From positions 1 through 7,904 of the forward strand of contig JAEZBK010000159.1 in assembly GCA_023427355.1 (NCBI GenBank): a DNA stretch of 7,904 bases, in the 5' to 3' direction. A program made the position numbers and the translations under genes. Shown piece after piece: positions 1 through 7,788 of the stretch; within the stretch, counting starts at the first letter, position 1; the number at the start of each line of letters is the position of its first letter. Below the pieces are notes generated by a model. That model made no database searches. It was not told the DNA's origin and worked only from the letters and a program-made list of their open reading frames with translations. Source of the DNA: Pseudomonadota bacterium. GTDB lineage: Bacteria; Pseudomonadota; Alphaproteobacteria; Micropepsales; Micropepsaceae.

Positions 1-4
1 CTTC

Positions 5-1147
5 ATGATCAATCGCGCCGATCGTACCGGTTTTGCTGCCTGGTGGTTCACGGTGGACCGCGTGGCGCTCCTGGCCATGCTGGGCCTGATCAGCATCGGG
101 CTGCTGCTCGCCTTCGCCTCCAGCACCGCCATCAGCGGCGGGCCGGGTTCGGCGGGCGATTTCCGCTATGCCCTGCGGCAACTGGCCTATGCGGTCCTGG
201 CGGTCGGCGTCCTGGCCGGAACCTCCATGCTCTCCTTGCGCCAGATCAAGATCCTGGCCGCCGTGATCTTCGCCGGCGCGCTGGTCGGGTCCTGCCTGGT
301 GCTCTTGATCGGCGACGAGATGTATGGCGCGCGCCGCCAGCTCAATCTGGGCCTGTTCAACCTGCAACCGTCGGAGTTCCTCAAGCCCAGCTTCGCGGTG
401 CTGGCGGCCGCCGTGCTGGCGGATCGCGGCAAGCTGCCGGTGCCTGCGCCCGTTCTCACCTTCCTGCTCATCTTGCCTGCCCTTGCGATCCTGCTGCTGC
501 AGCCCGATGTCGGCCAGACCGGCCTGTTGCTGTGCCTGTGGGGCGCCATGCTGTTCTTCTGGGGGCTGCCGCTGATCTGGGTCGGCGCAATGGCGGCTTC
601 CGCGGGCGGGCTCGGACTGGCGGCCTATTTTCTGTTCCCGCATGTCCATAACCGCGTGAACCAGTATCTGGGTCATTCCGAAACCGGCTATCAGGCCGGG
701 CTGGGCCTGAAGGCGTTTGCCAATGGCGGCCTGACCGGCGTCGGCCCCGGCGCGGGCACGATCAAATACCGGTTGCCCGACGCCCATGCCGACTTCGTCT
801 TCGCCACGGCTGGCGAGGAGTTCGGGCTTCTGCTCTGCGCCACCATCGCGGCCCTGTTCTGCCTGCTGACCGTGCGGCTCCTGCTGCGGGCGGCAGCGGC
901 GCGCGAAGGCTTCGCGCAACTGGCCGGGGCGGGCCTGGCCATCGTCACCGCCGTGCAGGCCTTCATCAACATGGGCGTGGCGGTTTCGCTGCTGCCCGCC
1001 AAGGGCATGACGCTGCCCTTCATTTCCTATGGCGGCTCCTCGCTCCTCGCCATGGGCCTGACCATGGGGCTGGCCCTGGCGCTGACAAGGCATCGTCCCA
1101 AGATCACGGTGCGCGCCGATGGCGTGCTGCAATGGGCGCGCGCATGA
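5..1147 (+). CDS. ftsW: FtsW, SEDS-family septal peptidoglycan glycosyltransferase
   Basis: Polytopic inner-membrane protein of 380 residues that polymerises lipid II into glycan strands at the division septum, in the family working with a class B PBP (FtsI). About ten hydrophobic segments can be seen, roughly at 18-38, 56-76, 83-103, 124-140, 148-166, 169-186, 188-210, 270-292, 303-325 and 337-360. SEDS signatures are intact: YGARRQLNLGLFNLQPSEF (107-125), GVGPGAGTIKYRLPDAHADF (245-264), and SYGGSSLLAMG (341-351). D263 in the HADF motif fits the family's essential aspartate. The ATG at 5 gives an N-terminus (RADR...WWFTVDR) like that of alphaproteobacterial FtsW. Only four bases precede it, so no ribosome binding site can be judged and a start further upstream is possible. 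The stop overlaps the murG start as ATGA. In this cluster murD is normally just upstream, outside the window. Confidence 0.95.
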   Translation: MINRADRTGFAAWWFTVDRVALLAMLGLISIGLLLAFASSTAISGGPGSAGDFRYALRQLAYAVLAVGVLAGTSMLSLRQIKILAAVIFAGALVGSCLVLLIGDEMYGARRQLNLGLFNLQPSEFLKPSFAVLAAAVLADRGKLPVPAPVLTFLLILPALAILLLQPDVGQTGLLLCLWGAMLFFWGLPLIWVGAMAASAGGLGLAAYFLFPHVHNRVNQYLGHSETGYQAGLGLKAFANGGLTGVGPGAGTIKYRLPDAHADFVFATAGEEFGLLLCATIAALFCLLTVRLLLRAAAAREGFAQLAGAGLAIVTAVQAFINMGVAVSLLPAKGMTLPFISYGGSSLLAMGLTMGLALALTRHRPKITVRADGVLQWARA

Positions 1148-2226
1148 ACACAGGCACCATCGTCCTGGCGGCGGGTGGAACCGGGGGGCATCTCTTCCCG
1201 GCCCAGGCGCTTGCCGGGGTGCTGGTGCGGCGCGGCTGGAACATCGTGGTGATGACCGACGCCCGCTTCGCCAACTACGCCACGCATTTCCCCGGCGCAG
1301 CGATAGAGACGGTGCCATCCTCGCCCTTTTCGTCCCTTCTGGCCCCCTTCAGGATCCTGGCCGGCATCGTCACCGCCATGGTCAAGCTGATGCGCATCAA
1401 GCCCGCCGCCGTGGTGGGCTTTGGCGGCTATCCGTCGGTGCCGGTGATGATGGGCGCGGTGACGGCGGGCTTGCCCACCGCCGTGATCGAGCAGAACACC
1501 GTGACCGGCCGGGCCAACCGCTTGGTCATGGATAAAGTGACCCGCCTGGCGGCCGCCTTTCCCATTGCCCGCTTTGCGCCCAGGGATCCGTCCAAGGTCG
1601 TCCTGACCGGCAACCCGCTCCGGCCCGAGGTCGAGGCGCTGTATGGCGCGCCCTATGATCCGCCTTTTGGCGGCGGGCCCCTGCGCCTGCTGGTGTTCGG
1701 TGGCCCCCACGGCGCGCGCGCCTTCAGCGAAATCGTTACGGCCGCGCTCACCCGGCTGCCGCATGACGTGAAGCTGCGCCTGTCGGTGGTGCAGCAATGC
1801 CGCCCCGAGGATCTGGAGCAGGTGCGGGCCATCTATGCCAATGCCGAGATCCGCGCCGACCTTCGCCCCTTCTTCTCCGACCTGCCGCAACGCATGGCCG
1901 AGGCGCATCTGGTGATTGGCCGCTCCGGCGCCGGAACCGTGGCCGAGCTGATGGCGATCGGCCGCCCCGCCATTCTGGTTCCCTTGCCCACCGCCATGGA
2001 CGATCACCAGACCGACAATGCCGCCCTGCTGTCGCGGGCCGATGCGGGCTGGCTGATGCCGCAGAAAACACTCGACGCCGACATGCTGGCCGCCCTGCTG
2101 CTGCAACTGTTCCGCGATCCGATGGGTCTTGCGGCGCGGGCCGAAGCAGCCCACAAGCTCGCCCTTCCCCATGCCGCCGAACGCCTCGCCGACATGGTCG
2201 AGGCTCTAGCCAGGAAGGCCGCATAA
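1144..2226 (+). CDS. murG: MurG, lipid II synthase (UDP-GlcNAc transferase)
   Basis: GT-B glycosyltransferase of 360 residues. It transfers GlcNAc from UDP-GlcNAc to lipid I, making lipid II on the inner face of the cytoplasmic membrane; FtsW then uses this product. The N-terminal glycine-rich loop [14 protein letters not shown] (11-24, with H16) and FGGYPSVPV (93-101) mark the lipid I-binding domain. The C-terminal UDP-GlcNAc domain shows [10 protein letters not shown] (215-224), [10 protein letters not shown] (260-269, with E268) and DDHQTDNA (286-293, with Q289). Two motifs depart from the usual: the HEQN motif reads IEQN (I115), and the GGSQGAR loop reads GGPHGAR (P188, H189). I chose the ATG at 1144 because it overlaps the ftsW stop (ATGA) and puts the first glycine loop at the usual distance. 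An in-frame ATG at 1132 would add only four residues. No strong Shine-Dalgarno is visible, so coupling to ftsW translation is likely. Confidence 0.95.
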   Translation: MNTGTIVLAAGGTGGHLFPAQALAGVLVRRGWNIVVMTDARFANYATHFPGAAIETVPSSPFSSLLAPFRILAGIVTAMVKLMRIKPAAVVGFGGYPSVPVMMGAVTAGLPTAVIEQNTVTGRANRLVMDKVTRLAAAFPIARFAPRDPSKVVLTGNPLRPEVEALYGAPYDPPFGGGPLRLLVFGGPHGARAFSEIVTAALTRLPHDVKLRLSVVQQCRPEDLEQVRAIYANAEIRADLRPFFSDLPQRMAEAHLVIGRSGAGTVAELMAIGRPAILVPLPTAMDDHQTDNAALLSRADAGWLMPQKTLDADMLAALLLQLFRDPMGLAARAEAAHKLALPHAAERLADMVEALARKAA

Positions 2227-3644
2227 TGGCGTCTCCCGTCACCACCCGTGTTCCGCTCGGCATCGGCGCCATCCATTTCATCGGCATTGGCGGCATCGGC
2301 ATGAGCGGCATCGCCGAGATCATGCACAATCTGGGCTATCAGGTTCAGGTCTCGGACACGGTCGAGAATGCGAATGTCCGCCGCCTGCGCGACATGGGCA
2401 TTGCGGTGGCCGTCGGCCACAGCGCCGCCAATGTGAAGGACGCCCACGCCGTCGTCTATTCCTCCGCCGTCAAGCCCGGCAATGTCGAGTTCGACGAGGC
2501 GCGCCGCCTCTCGCTGCCGCTGGTCCGCCGCGCCGAAATGCTGGCCGAGATCATGCGCCTGCGCTCCTGCATCGCGGTGGCGGGCACCAACGGCAAGACC
2601 ACCACCACCACGCTGGTGGCGGCGCTGCTGGATGCCGGCGGCATGGATCCCACCGTGGTCAATGGCGGCATCATCAACGCCTATGGCACCAATGCGCGCC
2701 TGGGTGCGGGCGAATGGGTCGTGGTCGAGGCCGATGAGAGCGACGGCACCTTCCTGCGCCTGCCCGCCACCGTCGCCATCGTCACCAACGAAGACCCCGA
2801 TCATCTCGATTATTACGGCACCTTCGACAATATGCGCGACGCCTTCCAGCGTTTCGTCGAGAATGTGCCCTTCTACGGCTTCGCGGTGCTCTGCACCGAT
2901 CACCCGGAAGTGCAGGCCATGGTCGGCCGCATCACGGACCGGCGCATGATCACCTATGGCTTCAATCCCCAGGCCGATGCCCGTGCCGTCAATGTCAGCT
3001 TCGGTCAGGGCGCCTCGCGCTTCGACATCGTCTTCACCGACCGCCGCACGGGCAAGGAAGAGCGGCTGGACGGCCTCAGCCTGCCCATGCCGGGCATGCA
3101 CAATGTCCAGAACGCCACCGCCGCCATCGTGGTGGCGCGCCAGCTGGGCGTGCCCGATGCGATGATCGTGAAGGGCCTGGCCGGGTTCAAGGGCGTGGGC
3201 CGCCGCTTCACCAAGGTCGGCGAGCATAACGGCGCCGCCATCATCGACGATTATGCGCACAATCCCTTCAAGATCGCCGCCGCGATCAAGGCCGCGCGCC
3301 AGGCCTATGCCGGGCCGGTGGTGGCGGTGGTGCAGCCCCATCGCTACACCCGCCTGCGCGATACGTTCGAACAATTCGCCACCTGTCTCAACGATGCCGA
3401 TGTGGCGATCATCGCGCCGGTCTATGCCGCGGGCGAGCAGCCGATCGAGGGCATCAGCCGCGACAGCTATGCCGAGGCGCTTCGCGCCCATGGCCACCGC
3501 AATGTCGTCACCATCGAGGGCGAGGACGACCTGGCCGCCGCCGTTGCCCCCTATATGAAGCCGGGCGCCGTTGTGATCGGCACGGGCGCGGGTTCGATCA
3601 CCGGCTGGATGGCCAATCTCGAACGCAAGCTGGGGGATCTGTGA
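2226..3644 (+). CDS. murC: MurC, UDP-N-acetylmuramate:L-alanine ligase
   Basis: Cytoplasmic ATP-dependent ligase of 472 residues, of normal family length, that adds L-alanine to UDP-MurNAc as the first step of the stem peptide. Three Mur-ligase domains are visible. The UDP-binding Rossmann start is [18 protein letters not shown] (about 13-30). The central ATPase has its P-loop at 120-125 (GTNGKT, then a run of Thr), [27 protein letters not shown] and [12 protein letters not shown]. The C-terminal domain has [14 protein letters not shown] (341-348), [14 protein letters not shown] and [13 protein letters not shown]. Most MurCs read GTHGKT and DDYGHHP, so N122 and N346 replace usual histidines (see findings). 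The ATG shares its A with the murG TAA (TAATG) and follows AGGAAGG at 2212-2218. The same frame is open upstream to 1797, but that part lies inside murG and is not MurC-like. Confidence 0.95.
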   Translation: MASPVTTRVPLGIGAIHFIGIGGIGMSGIAEIMHNLGYQVQVSDTVENANVRRLRDMGIAVAVGHSAANVKDAHAVVYSSAVKPGNVEFDEARRLSLPLVRRAEMLAEIMRLRSCIAVAGTNGKTTTTTLVAALLDAGGMDPTVVNGGIINAYGTNARLGAGEWVVVEADESDGTFLRLPATVAIVTNEDPDHLDYYGTFDNMRDAFQRFVENVPFYGFAVLCTDHPEVQAMVGRITDRRMITYGFNPQADARAVNVSFGQGASRFDIVFTDRRTGKEERLDGLSLPMPGMHNVQNATAAIVVARQLGVPDAMIVKGLAGFKGVGRRFTKVGEHNGAAIIDDYAHNPFKIAAAIKAARQAYAGPVVAVVQPHRYTRLRDTFEQFATCLNDADVAIIAPVYAAGEQPIEGISRDSYAEALRAHGHRNVVTIEGEDDLAAAVAPYMKPGAVVIGTGAGSITGWMANLERKLGDL

Positions 3645-4564
3645 GCCCCCAGAACCACAACAATGCCTGCGAAGCCTTGCCGCCCGTCCGTGGCAGCCTC
3701 ACGCATGAGGCGCCGCTGAGGGACCTGGTCTGGTTTCGCGCCGGCGGCCCGGCGGAATGGCTGTTCCGTCCCGCCGATGTGGAAGACCTCGCCACCTTCC
3801 TGGCGGCCCGTCCCGCCGGCCTGCGCCTGTCGGTGATCGGCGTCGGCTCCAATCTGCTGGTGCGCGATGGCGGCATTCCCGGCGTGGTGGTGCGGCTATC
3901 CTCGGCCTTCGGCAAGGTGGAAACACAGGGCACCCGCGTGCGCGCGGGCGCGGCGGCGCTCGACGCCAATGTGGCGCGTGCGGCCGCCGATGCGGGCATT
4001 GCGGGACTGGAGTTCCTGCGCGGCGTGCCCGGCACCATCGGCGGCGCCCTGAAGATGAATGCCGGCTGCTATGGCCGCGAGATCAAGGACATCTTCGTCG
4101 AGGCGACGGCCCTGGACTCGCGCGGCAACAAGGTGACGCTGACCCCCGCCGACATGCAGTTCGTCTATCGCAACACGGCGGTGCGCGACGAACTGATCTT
4201 CATCGAGGCGCTGTTCGAAGGCGTCGTGGACAATCCCGACGCCATCCGCGCCCGCATGGAAGAACTCTCCGCCAACCGCGAAGCCGCCCAGCCCATCAAG
4301 TCGCGCACGGGCGGGTCCACCTTCAAGAATCCGCCGGGCCACAAGGCCTGGCAACTCGTGGACCAGGCGGGCTGCCGCGGCCTCACCCGCGGCGATGCCC
4401 AGGTGAGCGAGAAACATACCAATTTCCTGATCAACACGGGCTCGGCCACCGCCGCCGACCTGGAGGCGCTGGGCGAGGAAGTCCGCCGCCGCGTGAAGGA
4501 AAAATCCGGCATCACGCTGGAATGGGAAATCAAGCGCGTCGGCATTCCGGGGGAAAAACTGTGA
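3641..4564 (+). CDS. murB: MurB, UDP-N-acetylenolpyruvoylglucosamine reductase
   Basis: FAD-dependent, NADPH-using enzyme of 307 residues that reduces UDP-GlcNAc-enolpyruvate to UDP-MurNAc, the substrate of MurC. The FAD-binding part shows [12 protein letters not shown] (33-44), [13 protein letters not shown] (66-78) and [21 protein letters not shown] (about 124-144). The substrate domain shows VYRNT (R177, probably the conserved catalytic arginine), [16 protein letters not shown] with S226 at the proton-donor position, [15 protein letters not shown], and the C-terminal LEWEIKRVG, which carries the conserved active-site glutamate (E294 or E296). The short compact form fits the alphaproteobacterial MurBs in this cluster. 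The start is GTG at 3641, overlapping the murC stop as GTGA; GGGGGA lies at 3632-3637 only three bases away, so reinitiation by coupled ribosomes is likely. No ATG close by would keep the N-terminus. Confidence 0.94.
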   Translation: MSPQNHNNACEALPPVRGSLTHEAPLRDLVWFRAGGPAEWLFRPADVEDLATFLAARPAGLRLSVIGVGSNLLVRDGGIPGVVVRLSSAFGKVETQGTRVRAGAAALDANVARAAADAGIAGLEFLRGVPGTIGGALKMNAGCYGREIKDIFVEATALDSRGNKVTLTPADMQFVYRNTAVRDELIFIEALFEGVVDNPDAIRARMEELSANREAAQPIKSRTGGSTFKNPPGHKAWQLVDQAGCRGLTRGDAQVSEKHTNFLINTGSATAADLEALGEEVRRRVKEKSGITLEWEIKRVGIPGEKL

Positions 4565-5484
4565 CCGCCTTCAAGCGCATCGCAGTCCTGATGGGCGGCC
4601 GCTCCGCCGAGCGCGACGTCTCGCTCTCGTCGGGACGCGGCGTCATGAAGGCGCTGGCCGAGGAAGGCTTCGATCCCGTCATGCTGGATCCCGGCGACAA
4701 TCCGGGCCAGCAATTGTGGGAGGCAAGGCCCGATGCGGTGTTCAATGCCCTGCATGGCCGCTTCGGCGAGGATGGCACGGTGCAGGGCCTGCTGGAACTG
4801 ATGCGCATTCCCTATACCCATTCCGGCGTGCTGGCCTCGGCCATCGCCATGCACAAGGAACGCACCAAGGACATCTATCGCGCCGCTGGCCTGCCGGTGG
4901 TGAAGTCCATCGTGGTGGATCGCCGCGACGCCGCGCGCGAACACCTGATGGCGCCGCCCTATGTGGTGAAGCCGGTCAACGAAGGCTCCTCCGTCGGCAT
5001 CTTCATCATCCGCAAGGGCGACAACCGCCCGCCCGCCGAACTGGGCAGCGATACCTGGAACCTGTCCAGCGAGATGATGGTCGAGGAATTCGTGCCTGGC
5101 CGCGAACTCACCGTGGCGGTGATGGGCGACAAGCCCCTGGGCGTCACCGAAATCACCACGGCGCTGGATTTCTATGATTACGAAGCCAAATACGCGCCGG
5201 GCGGCAGCAAGCACATCCTGCCGGCCGACCTGCCGCGCGCCGTAAGCGACGAAGCGATGGACCTGGCGGTGCGCGCCCACAAGGCGCTGGGCTGCCGCGG
5301 TGTCTCGCGCACCGATTTCCGTTACGACGATACGGGCAGCAAGCCCCGCCTGATCCTGCTGGAAACCAACACCCAGCCGGGCATGACGCCGACCTCGCTG
5401 GTGCCCGAACAGGCCGCGCATATCGGTATTTCCTACGCAAAATTGTGCCGCTGGATGGTGGAGGACGCGTCATGCGACCGGTAA
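4561..5484 (+). CDS. ddl: D-alanine--D-alanine ligase (DdlB type)
   Basis: ATP-grasp ligase of 307 residues that joins two D-alanines for the end of the peptidoglycan stem peptide, in the cytoplasm. Visible motifs in order: [17 protein letters not shown] (9-25, E17 the N-terminal catalytic glutamate), [35 protein letters not shown] (S143 in the EGSS loop), [23 protein letters not shown] (204-211), [11 protein letters not shown], and [20 protein letters not shown] with the metal-binding Glu and Asn. Y211 of the AKY motif corresponds to the tyrosine of D-Ala-D-Ala ligases, which argues against a D-Ala-D-Lac enzyme. The GTG at 4561 overlaps the murB stop (GTGA), with GGGGGA at 4549-4554, six bases upstream. 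The dcw-cluster position supports the DdlB type. The end overlaps ftsQ by 13 bases. Confidence 0.95.
   Translation: MTAFKRIAVLMGGRSAERDVSLSSGRGVMKALAEEGFDPVMLDPGDNPGQQLWEARPDAVFNALHGRFGEDGTVQGLLELMRIPYTHSGVLASAIAMHKERTKDIYRAAGLPVVKSIVVDRRDAAREHLMAPPYVVKPVNEGSSVGIFIIRKGDNRPPAELGSDTWNLSSEMMVEEFVPGRELTVAVMGDKPLGVTEITTALDFYDYEAKYAPGGSKHILPADLPRAVSDEAMDLAVRAHKALGCRGVSRTDFRYDDTGSKPRLILLETNTQPGMTPTSLVPEQAAHIGISYAKLCRWMVEDASCDR
5460..5464 (+). promoter_or_regulatory. Ribosome binding site deciding the ftsQ start
   Basis: GGAGG lies inside the last codons of ddl, seven bases before the ATG at 5472. It favours 5472 over the in-frame GTG at 5445, which would add nine residues and has no comparable site. 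Confidence 0.7.
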
Positions 5485-6395
5485 GTGATCGCAAATCCCG
5501 CACCCGCGCCGCTGCGCGCCAGGCCGTGCGGCCCACGCGCGAGCTGCCCAAGGTTCAGCCGGGCTCGGCGCGCCGGCGCGGCCAGGCTGCGCCAAAGGAA
5601 GGGTTTCTCGCCCGGCTGATGCCGTCCAAGACCATGGTCGCCCTGACCGGCACCGGCGCGGTGCTGGCGCTGCTGCTGGGCCTGTTCGTCACCGGCGTCA
5701 TGGGCCGCACCTTCCAGGGCATGAAACTGGCGACCGACACGGTGGTCAATGATGCGGGCTTCACCATCCGCAACATCCATATTGCGGGCGGCCAGCGCAC
5801 CCCTGGCGAAACCATCGCCGCCGCGCTCGACCTGCGCCGCGACCAGAGCATCTTTGCCGCCGACCTCACCGCGGCGCGCGCCCGGCTGATGGCGCTGCCC
5901 TGGGTCTCTTCCGCCGAGGTGGTGCGCCGCTATCCCGACACGATCCATGTGGCCATTGTCGAGAAGCGGCCCTTCGCCCTGTGGCAGCCGCCCGCCAACG
6001 CCCCCATCGCGGTGGTGGAGCGCAACGGCCGCCCCATCACCACCCAGGGGATCGAGGAGTTCGTGCGCCTGCCCAAGCTGGTGGGCGAGGGCGCGCCGGT
6101 TGCCGCGCCCGAGCTGGTGGACGTGGTGGCCGCCCACCGCGCCGTCAATGCCCGCATCGCCTATTTCGAACTTGTCTCGCAGCGCCGCTGGAACCTGGTG
6201 CTGAATGACGGCGTGGTGGTGAAGCTGCCGGAGCAGGACTGGCAGAAGGAACTTGATTCGCTGGAGCACCTGATCATCGACAAGGGCGTGCTGGAGCGCG
6301 ACGTGGCGGAAATCGATATGCGGTCCGCCACCCATTATTTCTTCCTGCTGCGCAATGGCGCCAAGCAGGACATGGCGCGGGGGAAAGAGACGTGA
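5472..6395 (+). CDS. ftsQ: FtsQ, divisome linker protein with POTRA domain
   Basis: Bitopic inner-membrane division protein of 307 residues. In the family it links early and late divisome parts by recruiting FtsB/FtsL and so FtsW/FtsI. Residues 1-54 form a very basic, Arg/Ala/Pro-rich cytoplasmic tail. Residues 55-77 are a single membrane segment. About 96-170 is a POTRA domain ([11 protein letters not shown], then [31 protein letters not shown]), followed by the beta domain to about 295 ([16 protein letters not shown], then [15 protein letters not shown]). The PWV...RRYP...V.EKRPFA wording is typical of FtsQ. The ATG at 5472 is preferred because of the GGAGG site; it overlaps ddl by 13 bases in another frame. 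The stop overlaps the ftsA start as GTGA. In Caulobacter a promoter for ftsQA lies upstream of ftsQ; I see no TTAA-based CtrA box here. Confidence 0.93.
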   Translation: MRPVSDRKSRTRAAARQAVRPTRELPKVQPGSARRRGQAAPKEGFLARLMPSKTMVALTGTGAVLALLLGLFVTGVMGRTFQGMKLATDTVVNDAGFTIRNIHIAGGQRTPGETIAAALDLRRDQSIFAADLTAARARLMALPWVSSAEVVRRYPDTIHVAIVEKRPFALWQPPANAPIAVVERNGRPITTQGIEEFVRLPKLVGEGAPVAAPELVDVVAAHRAVNARIAYFELVSQRRWNLVLNDGVVVKLPEQDWQKELDSLEHLIIDKGVLERDVAEIDMRSATHYFFLLRNGAKQDMARGKET

Positions 6396-7681
6396 GCGAG
6401 GCCATCCGCCTGCGGGTCAACAACGAGATTCCGGCATACCGGCCCGGGCTGGTTGCCGCGCTGGATGTCGGCACCTCCAAGATCGTCTGCGTCATCGGCC
6501 GGGCCGAAGGCGGCACATTGAAGGTTCTGGGCTCCGCCTTGCGCGAATCCGCCGGTCTGCGCGCCGGCACCGTCACCAGCCTGGACGCGGCCGAGGAAAG
6601 CATCCGCGATTGCGTCGCGGCGGCCGAGAACATGGCCGATGCCCGCATCCAGAATGTGCTGATCGGGGTCAATTGCGGCCAGCCCGTCTCCGTCACCAGC
6701 CGGGCGGTGATGGCGCTGGACGGCGCCCTGGTCGAAGACGAGCATCTGCGCATCCTGCTGCGCGAGGGCCGGGGCCGCGCCAAGCTGGAAGGCCATGAGA
6801 TCATCCAGTCCGCCCCCACCACCTATGTGGTGGACGAGGCGCGCGGGGTGAAGAATCCGTCGGGCATGTTCTGCCAGAAGATCGGCGTCGCCATGCACGC
6901 CGTGGCGGTCAAGCCGTCCCCCTTGCAGAACCTCAAGCTGGCGGTGGAGCGCAGCCAGCTCAATGTGGTGGGCTCGCTGTTCGGGGCCTATGCCTCCGGT
7001 CTTTCGGTGCTCACCGAAGACGAAAAGCAGATCGGCTGCACCGTGATCGACATGGGCGGCGGCGTGACCTCGATCGCCGTCTTCCTGGAAGGCAATCTGG
7101 TCCATGCCGATGTCGTGCCGCTGGGCGGCTTCGCCGTCACCTCCGACATTTCCCGCATGCTGTCGGCGCCCCTGTCCGCCGCCGAGCGGGTGAAGACCCT
7201 GTTCGGCGCGGCGCTGGGCGAGATGGATGCCGGAACCGATGTCGTCTCCGTGCCCCAGATGGGCGAGGATGGCGCCGATACGGCCCTGCGCGTGCCCCGT
7301 TCCATGCTCACCCGCATCATCCAGGCCCGGCTGGAGGAAATCTTCGCCGCCGTGCAGGAGAAATTGCAGGCGTCCGGCTTCGATGTCGCGTCGGGCAAGC
7401 GCGCGGTCCTGACCGGTGGCGCCAGCCAGATGGCGGGCGTCCGCGATCTTGCGGCGCGCACCCTCTCCAAGCAGGTGCGGCTGGGCCGCCCGCAATCCTT
7501 CCCCGGCCTCGCCGCCGCGTCGGCGGGTCCGGATTACGCAACGGTCATCGGCCTGCTCATGGCGGGCGCGACCATGCCGCCGGAAATCATCAACCCCGAC
7601 CTCGCCGACAAGATGCACGCGGCGAGCACAAAAAAAGGCTCATCCTGGCTCTCACGGTTGACCGGCCGGTGGCTGGAATGA
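6392..7681 (+). CDS. ftsA: FtsA, actin-like membrane anchor of the Z-ring
   Basis: Actin/Hsp70-superfamily ATPase of 429 residues that ties FtsZ filaments to the cytoplasmic membrane and recruits later division proteins. ATP-site motifs are present: phosphate-1 LDVGTSK (24-30), phosphate-2 VIDMGGGVTSIAVF (about 218-231, with D220), and the adenosine motif LTGGASQMAGV (340-350). The part between the phosphate-1 and phosphate-2 motifs includes the FtsA-specific 1C subdomain, about 95-175. The C-terminus from about 415 ([15 protein letters not shown]) is the amphipathic membrane-targeting helix, which shows the gene is complete. The start is GTG at 6392, overlapping the ftsQ stop (GTGA), with GGGGGA at 6379-6384, seven bases upstream. 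Three GANTC motifs fall at 6255, 6427 and 6545 around this junction. A 91-base gap follows before ftsZ, the only gap in the cluster here. Confidence 0.96.
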   Translation: MSEAIRLRVNNEIPAYRPGLVAALDVGTSKIVCVIGRAEGGTLKVLGSALRESAGLRAGTVTSLDAAEESIRDCVAAAENMADARIQNVLIGVNCGQPVSVTSRAVMALDGALVEDEHLRILLREGRGRAKLEGHEIIQSAPTTYVVDEARGVKNPSGMFCQKIGVAMHAVAVKPSPLQNLKLAVERSQLNVVGSLFGAYASGLSVLTEDEKQIGCTVIDMGGGVTSIAVFLEGNLVHADVVPLGGFAVTSDISRMLSAPLSAAERVKTLFGAALGEMDAGTDVVSVPQMGEDGADTALRVPRSMLTRIIQARLEEIFAAVQEKLQASGFDVASGKRAVLTGGASQMAGVRDLAARTLSKQVRLGRPQSFPGLAAASAGPDYATVIGLLMAGATMPPEIINPDLADKMHAASTKKGSSWLSRLTGRWLE

Positions 7682-7788
7682 TTCAACATTATGACGCGAA
7701 TCAACGGGCGATTCGGGCGGGTCAAGGTGACTTTGAAGAGCTGCTGGCAGACGTCACTGAGGAGAAAGTGAAATGGCGATCAATCTGA
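7678..7788 (+). CDS. Possible 36-residue microORF linking ftsA to ftsZ (uncertain)
   Basis: I do not recognise this product. The frame opens with an ATG that overlaps the ftsA stop (ATGA at 7678-7681), just as the upstream genes are joined, spans the whole gap and ends at the TGA at 7786-7788, inside ftsZ in another frame. The 36 residues begin [17 protein letters not shown] and continue as an acidic stretch ([15 protein letters not shown]) that could form a helix. A weak GGTGG lies upstream within ftsA. Against it: about half of the third codon positions are G or C, far below the neighbours, with many CAA, ATT, GGT and TTT codons. It could be a real microprotein, a coupling frame that carries ribosomes from ftsA to ftsZ, or chance. 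Confidence 0.2.
   Translation: MIQHYDANQRAIRAGQGDFEELLADVTEEKVKWRSI
7680..7714. promoter_or_regulatory. Cluster of three GANTC (CcrM-type) sites ahead of ftsZ
   Basis: GATTC at 7680-7684, GAATC at 7698-7702 and GATTC at 7710-7714. The first two are part of a near-repeat GAWTCAAC, 18 bases apart, and GATTC/GAATC also form a 5-base inverted repeat with a 13-base spacer. GANTC is the recognition sequence of CcrM, the cell-cycle DNA methyltransferase of Alphaproteobacteria. In Caulobacter, methylation of such sites at the ftsZ promoter is known to activate ftsZ transcription. That these sites act the same way here is inference. No convincing -35/-10 pair was found: TTGACC (7658-7663) and CATTAT (7687-7692) are 23 bases apart, too far for a standard promoter. 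Confidence 0.5.
7759..7764 (+). promoter_or_regulatory. Ribosome binding site of ftsZ
   Basis: GAGGAG, eight bases before the ftsZ ATG at 7773. Among the clearest Shine-Dalgarno sequences in the window, it fits independent and strong translation of ftsZ after the gap. Confidence 0.75.

Noticed and set aside
1027..2172. Long open frame on the - strand opposite murG (381 codons)
   Set aside because: Antisense to a clear murG. Its His/Gly/Ala/Arg-rich composition is what the reverse strand of high-GC3 genes gives, and no known domain is visible.
1797..2225. Upstream extension of the murC frame, inside murG
   Set aside because: The extra residues are Arg/Pro/Gly-rich and unlike any MurC. The ATG at 2226 with AGGAAGG upstream gives normal family length.
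2589..2612. ACC-rich run in murC resembling a short tandem repeat
   Set aside because: It encodes the Thr run after the P-loop lysine, which is conserved in MurC.
2004..3497. Long open frame on the - strand opposite murC (497 codons)
   Set aside because: A reverse-strand shadow of murC, rich in repeated His, Asp, Gly and Ala, without recognisable motifs.
4165..5421. Long open frame on the - strand opposite murB and ddl (418 codons)
   Set aside because: Runs antisense across two conserved genes and has low-complexity composition typical of GC-rich shadows.
7658..7692. TTGACC ... CATTAT as a sigma-70 promoter for ftsZ
   Set aside because: The spacer is 23 bases, well beyond the normal 16-18, and the -10 match is weak.
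7721..7758. Hairpins before ftsZ (GTCA-AGG-TGAC, and GGTGAC pairing with GTCACT)
   Set aside because: Arms are only 4-6 bases, with a G-U pair in the longer one, and there is no U-tract. Too weak to call a terminator or RNA switch.
7682..7772. CtrA binding site in the ftsA-ftsZ gap
   Set aside because: No TTAA half-site is present in the gap, nor did I see one anywhere in the window.
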